Part shown: in pieces, positions 40,974-48,849 of the stretch
How positions within the stretch are numbered: the stretch's first letter is position 1
Layout of the letters: each line of letters starts with the position of its first letter
NCBI GenBank assembly: GCA_041738875.1
Contig: JBGSOW010000044.1
Location: 1-48,849 of the forward strand
Direction of reading: 5' to 3'
DNA: 48,849 nucleotides
From: JBGSOW01 sp041738875
GTDB lineage: Bacteria > Patescibacteriota > Dojkabacteria > CALFHW01
Notes under the pieces: generated by a model
Told to the model about the DNA's origin: nothing
The model's database searches: none
What the model saw: only the letters and a program-made list of their open reading frames with translations
Position numbers and translations under genes: made by a program

Positions 40974-43900
40974 TTGAATAAAAAAGTAGTAATAATTGAT
41001 GACAATTATGTAATTCGCGAGCTTTTGAAATCGAGTCTGAATAAAGATGTGGCTAGCTTAGATGATATTTATGAATTTTATACTAGTGAAAGTGGGGTAG
41101 AGGGATTAGGTTATATCTACTCGGTAAATCCAGATATTGTGATCATTGACGCTACTTTACCAAAGTATTCGGGTCGTGAATTAGTAGAGTTTCTCGGAAC
41201 GAGAAACTCTAAAATACTAGTTCTCGTTGAATCTGAAAAAGCAAAAAGGCAAATCCAGGAAAAATCTCCGCATATTGCTTTAACCATAATAATAAAGGAT
41301 CGTAACTTTCTTGCGAATATTAAAGCAGAGATAAATCCGCAGTCAAACAAACAATCCGGTTTGATTAATTCAATTATCTCGATGGAGAATGTAGCAGACC
41401 GCTTGGCAAGATATGCAGAGGGAAAAATTATCGTTTACAAACAACTTATCCAAACTTTTTGGTTTTTAACTAAACTTTTAGGATCGTTTCTTTTCGCCGG
41501 CTACTATCTTTTTAATTCCAGAGTTGAAGATAGCGTAGTTGAGCAAAATCAAAAGGACTTAGAAGCATTTAGGGTGAAGGTATATCCAACAATTGCAGGT
41601 GTGGTTTCAGCATTTCTATTTCTAATTCTACAAGTAAGTCTGTTTGTAGCTGGTGGGATTACAGTTTTAAATGTAAGAGTAGAATCTATGTTTGCACTTT
41701 CTTCGCAAGAAAGCGTAGTTAGTTTTAGTGAACAAGCGAACTTAATTGTTCCTGCAGAAATTGATATTACAACGCAAGGAGCGACGCTGGGAAAAATTTA
41801 TACAAAAGTCGCAAGTGAAGCAGCAGAAGAAAGTGCAGAGAATATGACGGAAATCGAGAGTATTGAAGAAGCAGGTGAGGTAGAAGTTGATAATGGTAGT
41901 ACAAATGAAATAAGCGAAACAATTGATATAACTGACGTAAGTCTAGTCGAGCAGGATTTTGCTAGCGAGATGAATACTGAGGTTATAACTTTCCCAATTA
42001 GTAGCCCATTTATTCAAATTGAAAAAGGAATAGGTTATGTCGAATTATTTTCCCTAGAAGTAAAAGCAGATATCGTTGATACCTCAGGCACGCGTGTTGG
42101 TGAAGGCACATCAAAAGATGATTTCCACTTGCTTACTTTCCAGATTTCGCCTGACGCTGAAAATTGGTATTACTATGAAAAGGGTGAATCAAACTGGGAA
42201 AAGACAACTTTAGGTAAAGAGTCGTCTACTTCGCTAGAAGATTTGAATGCTAATCTGAGTAAATATGCGGAGTTATTTCCTAGCGGTGAATTATTTTTCA
42301 GAACGTATTTCAATTCTAATGGAGGAGAATCTGCAGTTCTCAAAGAGGTAATTGTAAAAAGAAATAGCCAAATTCTAGTTGGCACAGATAATTTCATCCC
42401 TGAAAAAATAGTTGAGACTCAATCAGTATCTACGTTGGATTTTGACGTCTTGGAACCAGTTATATTCAATGCCAGTTTCGTAAATGGAGAGAAAGTGGTT
42501 TTAGGCAAAGTTTTAAATAAAGATAAAGTTACGAAGAGTACTTACAGTTTTGAAGAAAGCGTGATTGCTCAATATGAAGCTAGAGTATATTTTTCAGATG
42601 AAGTTGAAGCAAGTAAGAATGCGTTTATTGGAGTAGCCGATTTACAGATAAACCCAAGAGGAGAGGTTTTCTTTTTGTTGCAAGAATCTTCAGTTGCTGG
42701 AGGTTATGTCACTGCTGAAATCGGCATAAAGCAGAAGCAATTAGCTTCAGTCGAGGATGGAACTGTAGCTACGGAAGCAACCGCACAAGAGACATCCAGT
42801 CTAGCAAGACCTGTCGAGAATTCTACTTTTACTGTAGATTCAACTGGTGATGAGGCTGATTTAATCCCGGGTAACGGAATTTGTCTAACGAGTGCGGGTA
42901 CATGTACGCTTAGAGCAGCGATGGAAGAGGCTGAAACTCTAGCTGGGGGCGACACAATTAATTTCAATATTCCGACAAGCGACCCTGGTTTCAGAGACTA
43001 TAACAATCCAAACGTCCCAAGTTCTGGTGACGGTATTGGAGGTAACGACTACTGGAGCATCCGTGTTGCAACTATTCTACCAATGATGACGACTTTAGTT
43101 ACAATAGACGGCGAATCACAAGAAATTCTCTCGGGGATTGATATGAATACAGCAGGTCCTGATATAGAAATTAGACCTGTGACACCATCTACTGTTGACT
43201 ATGGTATTAGGATGGAATTTGCTGGAGGTGGAGCATATTTCTTTGAAGGTACACCCGGAGGAGGTTCGATTTTGAGAAATGTGAATGTAAACCAATTCAC
43301 AATTTCACAAGTTACCGTCAGATCTTCTTTACTGGAAAATAGCTATATCTGTACCGATGTAAGAGGTTTTGCAACCGTGAATCCTACTAGTAGTCAAGGT
43401 GTAAGTACACAGCTCGATCAGACTATCTCAAATAATTCACTTGAGATAAGGAATAATGTCATCAGTAACTGTTTACCCCCAGTTCCAAATGACAACGCAG
43501 GTGGCATAGTTGGTGGTATGAGATATGGAAGGGTCCATAACAACATAATAGGCTTAGATCCTTCTGGCAAAATTGCACAACCCTTAACAAGGGGTATTAG
43601 TATGCAGGCAGCCTCGAATAACTTAAGATTGCAATTTGGTTCAGTTGTTGAAAACAATATAATAAGATCAGCTGGTTATTGCGCATTTATCCGTGGAGGT
43701 ACCGGTCAACTAAACGGCTATAATGTGAGAGTAGATGATAACACATGTGGTTTAGATGTCGACCTTGTCTATATGGGAGGGAGCGCACGTGGTATCAGGC
43801 TAGCAACAGTAGACACTGCTAGTGAAAATGTTTCTGTTGTATCATATGAATTAGAGGATGGAAATGTGGATATCACGAATAACTATTTTGGGACTGACAA

Positions 43901-46900
43901 AACAAAAACAATGAATTTATGCCCAGTTACGAATGGTTGTGTTATGGGAGTTTTCCGGCACGGATATATGGTTTATTCTCCTGTAGTTAACTTTTCCAAT
44001 AACACTGCATATTATGCAAATAGAGCAGGTGTCGCAACTGGAGATGATAATTTTTCTATAAATTCTTTTTCAAATATGGACAGTCTAGATCTTAGATATA
44101 ATAGACACGGTATTCTTGTAAATAATAGAAGGGATATTTTACCTATTCCAAATGTAGCTGAAAGCACGATAAAAAACTCAATCATCACAGATAACCTGTA
44201 TTTTGGAATAATAGTGATGGGAAGATCGCCGCAAATTATAGGCAATAGAATTGAGAATAATGGCAATGGAGCAATACTTATAAGGTCTGGTGATCATCTG
44301 GCAGTGAATATACCAGGCGCACCAATTATCGGTGGAACTAGTGTACTTAGCGGTTCCTTGTGTAACGGTATAGAGGCAAATTGTATCGAGAACAACAGTG
44401 TAAGAGGAATTTTGTCCGAAAGTAATCCACTGCATAACGTCGATACAATTTACAGCGACAACGTATGGGGAGATGGTAATGGTCCAGACGGAGAAGTTAA
44501 CTACCAGCAAGCATGGACAGATACTTCCGTGACTACAAATATAATTTTGGATACTACTGGAAATAATATTCCACTATTTGAAGTATTTTCTGGAAACCTC
44601 AGAAGGACTTCTGGCACGTTTCCAACTTTGCAGGTTCCTTCCTACCTAAACTTCTACTATACATATGGTAGCGGCAGAGCTAATACTTTCGTTATTCCTG
44701 CAGCAAATACTACATGTAATCCTACGAGTACTTGTCCTGCAACAGGTCATACAGATGGAGTTGTAAACGTTACAAAGATGGTAAATGGAAAAGGCGTTGT
44801 ACAGTATGAAATCGATAATTCTGGGAATAAAATAGACTTTTCCCCCGTGCAAGTCGATGAGGACAACGTAGTGTCAAACGTATTTAGTTTTGATGGTGAC
44901 AATACTACTGATCCGATAGTTACTTCAAGCCCTAGGGAGATATCTTCACAAAATTACAACGATAGAGGTCAACCTTGGACCAATGATGTATCTAAAACAG
45001 GAGATTTGGCCACTTATGATTTCCCAATCTATCAGACGATGGAGATTGATATTGTTGATGGAAATCCAAAGTGGAATGGGAGCGAATATATAATAAACAT
45101 GAACCAGCAGTCTAATCTAACGAATGAAGATAATGTCAGTGCCGGAGGATACAACAAAGGTGTTGTTGTAAGTGATGAAGAAGATGAGGTTGTGAGTCTA
45201 GGAGAGTACAGTGGTGGTGGACTTTCTGGTGTAGATGGACCGGCGAATGGTGTAACAACTTTATTTGAGGCGGTCACTGTAGCAAAGGGGTTCGGAGAGG
45301 TTGTCAAAGTTAAATTTAATGCTATCGAATCTTTGAGTGGTGCAAATTATACTGATTTCTATCCTACACAAACGATTGACTTTCATGATATTGCTGGTAG
45401 CAATTTGGTTATTATAGACGGCGATCTAACAGAATATACGAATTTTTTCCCAAGTCCAAAAACTAAAGTAGTTATTGATGGAAGTCTGCTTCCAGGCGGG
45501 CAAAGTTGCTTTAGTTTCTCTAATGTACAAAATATTGAGATTAGAAACATCGAATTTAGAAACTGTCAGAATAACGCAATCACAATTGGCAACGGAGCAA
45601 CTGGAATTATGGTAGATCCCGCAAGCGTTGTTTTTGCAAACAACCCTTCTGTAAATGCAATAATAAACCTGGTTGGTGGTACAGAGGATGTTTATGGGAC
45701 TACAGAAAATGACGCTGATGATTCTGACGCAGGTCCAAATAGTCTTTTGAATCATGCCGTAATAGAGGAAGTAACTTATCTTGGAGGTGGGCAGTATTTG
45801 GTTGAAGGCGATTTAGATAATAATCAGCCATCTGAAACTCCAAAAACTGTTTATATCTGCCGTGTGCAAACTGCACATATTTCAGGACATGGAGGTTGTA
45901 CGGATTATTTAGGTAATGGTGCTTCGGAATCCCCTTGGGCAGTGACAGTAGGTATCTCAGGTGATGATGGAACTCAAGGAAGAATATTTACGGCAGTAAC
46001 TGTCAATGCACTTAGAGATACATCTGAATTTTCGCCAAACTTTACAGCTGATTCATTGAATCCAGATTATTTTATTCTTGAATACGAAATACCTCTAGTA
46101 GCTCCTATAGGTAACGTGTCTGACCCAAAACCTCTTTTCGATTGGACGCCTACACTAGATCCAGATATCAAAGAATATAGAGTTTATTTAAATGGTGATT
46201 TGATTACAGTAGTCCCGGCTGCTCAAACTGAATATTTATACACTGGTGATCCACTCGCTGGAGAGCATGAATGGCAGGTTATTGGTGTAAGACAAAACGA
46301 TACCCTTGTGAATGAAAGTATTGTTGGTGAATTTACTGTTCAGCTGGCAAGTGGGCTTGCACCAGTATATCCTCTTCAGAATGTAACTATTGATAATAGG
46401 AAACCGCAACTTAGATGGAGTGACTCAAACTATGCAAATATTGATCAATATATAGTATATGTTAATGGTGTCCAAGTTGCGGTTTTAGATGGTCCTTTTG
46501 CAAGTGATGTTAATGGATTTACTTTAGAAAATGATCTGGACTATGCAGCACATACTTGGAGTATAGAGTCATATAGGACTGGTTTATTAGCTGACGACAG
46601 CAGTGTTGTTGAATTGGTCAACAGTTTTGAAGTGGAATTCACAGTGGGTCTACCGACTTCAAGCAGTGGGAATGTTCCTTCAACTATTCCTAGCGCAGTG
46701 TTTGTAACAATTCCTCTGGCTTCAAGAGTTCCAAGGATTCCACTTATTCCTATTGAGATTAGTGACCGTATTCTTACTTCTGCTCCCGCAGAGTTTGTGA
46801 GGGATGTGGTGGAGAGAAACCCGGCAGTCAGAACTACAATTGATAGTGCGCTTGTTTTGGGTTTACTGGCGCCACTAGGTGTAGTATTTGCTGGATCAAT

Positions 46901-47477
46901 GATCGGGGGGATAAATATTGTCTCAATGATCGATTTTATCATGGCGCCATTCTTCTGGAGAAAGAGAAAGTATTGGGGTAAAGTGACAGATTTTAAAGAC
47001 AGTAATAAACCTGTTCCGTTTGCAAGAGTTAGTTTATTTAGTGGGATGAATGTTCTAGCTTCTGTCAGTGCAAACGAAGACGGTGATTACTATTTCACAA
47101 ATATTTCTGATGGTAGCTATACACTTGTTGCAAATATACCAGGCTACAAAAAAAGCGTGCAATTTATTAATTTGGCAAATAGCCATAGACCTCAGAAAGA
47201 TGCAAATATCCAGCTTATCGCAGAAGACCTTAAGATAACTGGTATAAATGTAGTTAGGTATTATAGGAGGAATGAGATTAAAAACTTTGTCAGATTTGCG
47301 TTGTTAGCTCTTGTCGTGATTGGTTTTGTAGCAACAATTATGTCGATTTTTATATCACCAAATATTTTCAATTTCATCGTACTTACTCTATATATGGTTT
47401 TAGTAGTGAATAACTCAATTTCTGCCGTGAGGTATATAAAGTTAGACCTGAAAAAGTCTGATCCTAAGCTAGCTTAA
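40974..47477 (+). CDS. Giant receiver-domain surface protein (REC, CSLREA, beta-helix, FN3-like, CarboxypepD_reg-like)
   Basis: A 2167-residue protein. Residues 1-120 are a complete response-regulator receiver: Asp9/Asp10 acid pair, phosphoacceptor Asp59 (IVIIDATLP), Ser87, and Lys108. Hydrophobic segments lie at ~161-180 and ~207-232. Residues ~240-600 are acidic with strand-rich parts; a CSLREA-like motif is at ~617-650 (FTVDSTGDEAD, CTLRAAMEEA). Beta-helix repeats fill ~650-1200 and ~1440-1540; two FN3-like units lie at ~1705-1890. One or two membrane segments at ~1955-1990, then FWRKRKYWG and a carboxypeptidase-regulatory-like domain (~2000-2080), then two final segments (2104-2160). The start is TTG; an in-frame TAG lies 6 bases upstream. 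Kinase and topology are unknown. Confidence 0.85.
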   Translation: MNKKVVIIDDNYVIRELLKSSLNKDVASLDDIYEFYTSESGVEGLGYIYSVNPDIVIIDATLPKYSGRELVEFLGTRNSKILVLVESEKAKRQIQEKSPHIALTIIIKDRNFLANIKAEINPQSNKQSGLINSIISMENVADRLARYAEGKIIVYKQLIQTFWFLTKLLGSFLFAGYYLFNSRVEDSVVEQNQKDLEAFRVKVYPTIAGVVSAFLFLILQVSLFVAGGITVLNVRVESMFALSSQESVVSFSEQANLIVPAEIDITTQGATLGKIYTKVASEAAEESAENMTEIESIEEAGEVEVDNGSTNEISETIDITDVSLVEQDFASEMNTEVITFPISSPFIQIEKGIGYVELFSLEVKADIVDTSGTRVGEGTSKDDFHLLTFQISPDAENWYYYEKGESNWEKTTLGKESSTSLEDLNANLSKYAELFPSGELFFRTYFNSNGGESAVLKEVIVKRNSQILVGTDNFIPEKIVETQSVSTLDFDVLEPVIFNASFVNGEKVVLGKVLNKDKVTKSTYSFEESVIAQYEARVYFSDEVEASKNAFIGVADLQINPRGEVFFLLQESSVAGGYVTAEIGIKQKQLASVEDGTVATEATAQETSSLARPVENSTFTVDSTGDEADLIPGNGICLTSAGTCTLRAAMEEAETLAGGDTINFNIPTSDPGFRDYNNPNVPSSGDGIGGNDYWSIRVATILPMMTTLVTIDGESQEILSGIDMNTAGPDIEIRPVTPSTVDYGIRMEFAGGGAYFFEGTPGGGSILRNVNVNQFTISQVTVRSSLLENSYICTDVRGFATVNPTSSQGVSTQLDQTISNNSLEIRNNVISNCLPPVPNDNAGGIVGGMRYGRVHNNIIGLDPSGKIAQPLTRGISMQAASNNLRLQFGSVVENNIIRSAGYCAFIRGGTGQLNGYNVRVDDNTCGLDVDLVYMGGSARGIRLATVDTASENVSVVSYELEDGNVDITNNYFGTDKTKTMNLCPVTNGCVMGVFRHGYMVYSPVVNFSNNTAYYANRAGVATGDDNFSINSFSNMDSLDLRYNRHGILVNNRRDILPIPNVAESTIKNSIITDNLYFGIIVMGRSPQIIGNRIENNGNGAILIRSGDHLAVNIPGAPIIGGTSVLSGSLCNGIEANCIENNSVRGILSESNPLHNVDTIYSDNVWGDGNGPDGEVNYQQAWTDTSVTTNIILDTTGNNIPLFEVFSGNLRRTSGTFPTLQVPSYLNFYYTYGSGRANTFVIPAANTTCNPTSTCPATGHTDGVVNVTKMVNGKGVVQYEIDNSGNKIDFSPVQVDEDNVVSNVFSFDGDNTTDPIVTSSPREISSQNYNDRGQPWTNDVSKTGDLATYDFPIYQTMEIDIVDGNPKWNGSEYIINMNQQSNLTNEDNVSAGGYNKGVVVSDEEDEVVSLGEYSGGGLSGVDGPANGVTTLFEAVTVAKGFGEVVKVKFNAIESLSGANYTDFYPTQTIDFHDIAGSNLVIIDGDLTEYTNFFPSPKTKVVIDGSLLPGGQSCFSFSNVQNIEIRNIEFRNCQNNAITIGNGATGIMVDPASVVFANNPSVNAIINLVGGTEDVYGTTENDADDSDAGPNSLLNHAVIEEVTYLGGGQYLVEGDLDNNQPSETPKTVYICRVQTAHISGHGGCTDYLGNGASESPWAVTVGISGDDGTQGRIFTAVTVNALRDTSEFSPNFTADSLNPDYFILEYEIPLVAPIGNVSDPKPLFDWTPTLDPDIKEYRVYLNGDLITVVPAAQTEYLYTGDPLAGEHEWQVIGVRQNDTLVNESIVGEFTVQLASGLAPVYPLQNVTIDNRKPQLRWSDSNYANIDQYIVYVNGVQVAVLDGPFASDVNGFTLENDLDYAAHTWSIESYRTGLLADDSSVVELVNSFEVEFTVGLPTSSSGNVPSTIPSAVFVTIPLASRVPRIPLIPIEISDRILTSAPAEFVRDVVERNPAVRTTIDSALVLGLLAPLGVVFAGSMIGGINIVSMIDFIMAPFFWRKRKYWGKVTDFKDSNKPVPFARVSLFSGMNVLASVSANEDGDYYFTNISDGSYTLVANIPGYKKSVQFINLANSHRPQKDANIQLIAEDLKITGINVVRYYRRNEIKNFVRFALLALVVIGFVATIMSIFISPNIFNFIVLTLYMVLVVNNSISAVRYIKLDLKKSDPKLA

Positions 47478-47511
47478 TCCTCTAATTCGTTCAGCTACGT
47501 ATTGTTCTGGA

Positions 47512-47529
47512 TATATTATGCATAATATA
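47512..47529. promoter_or_regulatory. 18-bp perfect palindrome between the two giant genes
   Basis: TATATTATG/CATAATATA is a perfect inverted repeat with no spacer, 98 bases before the second gene. It has no GC-rich stem or T-run, so it looks more like a regulator binding site than a terminator. Confidence 0.45.
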
Positions 47530-47626
47530 AAACTATCTCTGTTTAGACTTGTGCTACTTCTCAGTAAGTTCTAGAATAATCTATGAGGTTTGTCTAAATA
47601 AATATTTTGAACATCTAGTAGATTAA

Positions 47627-48849
47627 ATGGATAAAGTATATAAAGTAGTAGTAATTGACGATAACTACGTGATCCGTGAGCTTTTGAAGTCCGGACTTCA
47701 CGATAGTCAACTGAAACAGGAGTTTTACACCAGTAGCAGTGGAATTGAAGGTTTGGGGTTCATCTACTCTGTAAATCCAGATGTGATAATAGTGGATTCT
47801 ACTTTACCTAAATATTCGGGAAGAGAAGTTGTCGATTTCATAGGCAACAGATCTGCAAGGATAATTGTCCTTTCTGAAGACGAGAAAAGTGCATGGGGAA
47901 TCAGAGAAAAATTAAACGATCCCTTAGTCACTGTAATTAATAAAAATACTGATATTGTAGCTGAACTTAGGAATGTAATAGGGCTTCCCGAGAGGAGCAA
48001 TGTAATTAGTAAAACAGCAATCCAACTGGAAAACAGTGCAGACAAACTAGCTCACGCAGCGACGAACGCAATGATTGGTTTGAAACAGTTGACTTGGGGA
48101 CTTTGGTTACTAGTCAAAACCTTTGGAGCATTATTTTTTGCAATATTTTATCTGACAAGAAAACGCATTGATGACGCGTCAATCATGCAAAATGAGCAGG
48201 ATGTGGACTCTTTCAGAGTAACAGTGTATCCAACATTAGCAGGCGCTGTTTCAGCAGTCGTATTCCTCATTTTGCAAGTAGTTTTGTTTGTAATTGGTGG
48301 AGTGACAATTCTAAATGTAAGAGTAGAGAGCGCTTTTGCAAATACTGATGGCAAGAAAGTATACGAATTCACCAACTCAAATCAGTTTGAGTATGACGAA
48401 TCAGAATTAGATTTCACAGATGAAGGCGTGACACTAAAGCCTTTAAGTTTAGATGTTGAACCAGATATTGATGAAGAGGCGGGGACATCTAGTACCAATA
48501 GTCTAGTAGGCAATGTACTTGCACAAGATGATGCTAACTCAGAAGAGACGTTAGAGGAAGATCCAGTAGAAGAAGCATTGCCAGAAGAAATATTTGAACC
48601 AGATCCAATGGTTCAACAGGAACTTATTGATCAAGAAGTGGTCGATCTAAATTCATACGAACAGGATTCTACAACTAACAATGAAGAGCAGAGCAATGAA
48701 GAAGTAGAGAGATTCTCATTAAACGCTGCGCAACTAATTACAAGAGAAGCAACGTCATATACAAAGTTAATTAGTATAGAGCACGAAGGTGAATTTGCTC
48801 AGAATTCCAGTGCTTCAGAAGAAGATGGGGTAAGGTATCAACTCTCACC
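47627..48849 (+). CDS. Second receiver-domain surface protein (3' end outside window)
   Basis: A paralogue of the preceding protein, open to the window edge (407 codons seen). The receiver domain keeps Asp11/Asp12, phosphoacceptor Asp57 (IIVDSTLP), Ser83 and Lys106. Local similarity to the first protein is high over the receiver (DDNYVIRELLKS, EGLGFIYSVNPD, TLPKYSGRE) and over the two hydrophobic segments (GALFFAIFY and AVSAVVFLILQVVLFVIGG), then falls off in an acidic region (EEDPVEEALPEEIF). It starts with ATG. Whether it also holds a beta-helix cannot be seen. Confidence 0.83.
   Translation, partial: MDKVYKVVVIDDNYVIRELLKSGLHDSQLKQEFYTSSSGIEGLGFIYSVNPDVIIVDSTLPKYSGREVVDFIGNRSARIIVLSEDEKSAWGIREKLNDPLVTVINKNTDIVAELRNVIGLPERSNVISKTAIQLENSADKLAHAATNAMIGLKQLTWGLWLLVKTFGALFFAIFYLTRKRIDDASIMQNEQDVDSFRVTVYPTLAGAVSAVVFLILQVVLFVIGGVTILNVRVESAFANTDGKKVYEFTNSNQFEYDESELDFTDEGVTLKPLSLDVEPDIDEEAGTSSTNSLVGNVLAQDDANSEETLEEDPVEEALPEEIFEPDPMVQQELIDQEVVDLNSYEQDSTTNNEEQSNEEVERFSLNAAQLITREATSYTKLISIEHEGEFAQNSSASEEDGVRYQLS

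Noticed and set aside
44646..44852. Cys-rich minus-strand open frames inside the giant surface gene.
   Set aside because: Shadows of the large coding frame; repetitive codon use creates them.
1..48849. CRISPR arrays, insertion sequences, rRNA genes.
   Set aside because: None seen: no regularly spaced repeats, no transposase motifs and no rRNA sequence were recognised.

Overview
The window looks like a piece of a small-genome Candidate Phyla Radiation (Patescibacteria) chromosome. The grounds are indirect: AT-rich DNA, TGA used as an ordinary stop (so not the Gracilibacteria code), many single-pass membrane proteins of unknown function, a membrane-tethered VirD4/TraD-like ATPase, ECF sigma factor, FtsH, DUF4870 and beta-helix surface proteins, and almost no Shine-Dalgarno sequences. 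No rRNA or marker gene in the window fixes the lineage.

Layout. 1-5.2 kb: end of a prolyl iminopeptidase gene, the secretion/conjugation-type ATPase and an unknown 575-residue protein. 5.3-8.5 kb: tRNA-Ile(UAU), an AbiE-type toxin-antitoxin pair, a Nudix hydrolase and an HD-domain phosphohydrolase. 8.5-10.7 kb: a one-gene insert that has displaced the 3' end of the HD gene. 10.7-11.3 kb: a candidate structured RNA with an intrinsic terminator, and a frameshifted gene. 11.3-19.5 kb: accessory genes (glycoside hydrolase, second Nudix protein, GNAT remnant, sigma factor with a membrane partner, a two-gene unknown operon, two small membrane proteins). 19.5-22.6 kb: a tyrosine recombinase with altered active-site residues, a FtsB/DivIC-like protein, and initiator tRNA-Met carrying a second one-gene insert bounded by a 23-bp direct repeat of the tRNA 3' end. 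22.7-24.7 kb: anchored alpha/beta-hydrolase, HicB-HicA pair, tRNA-Met. 24.7-35.2 kb: housekeeping and repair (FtsH, AAA/DUF4143 ATPase, DNA polymerase I, orphan Phd-like antitoxin, ATP-dependent DNA ligase, DUF4870). 35.2-48.8 kb: a cell-surface locus.

The surface locus is the most striking part. It encodes an anchored beta-helix protein, a secreted repeat protein ending in a cysteine-bounded dockerin-like calcium loop, a cohesin-like anchored protein translationally coupled to it, an anchored protein made of six cysteine-bounded dockerin-like modules, and two tandem proteins (one 2167 residues, one running off the window) that begin with a complete response-regulator receiver domain and continue through membrane segments into a huge CSLREA/beta-helix/FN3-like region. 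A plausible reading is a surface assembly built from cohesin-dockerin-like contacts, with giant adhesins whose cytoplasmic receiver domain could report or control their state. This is inference.

The second theme is mobile one-gene cassettes: at two unrelated sites (a tRNA gene and a protein gene) a single large unknown ORF fills an insert bounded by a duplicated host-gene 3' end, with no integrase inside either insert.
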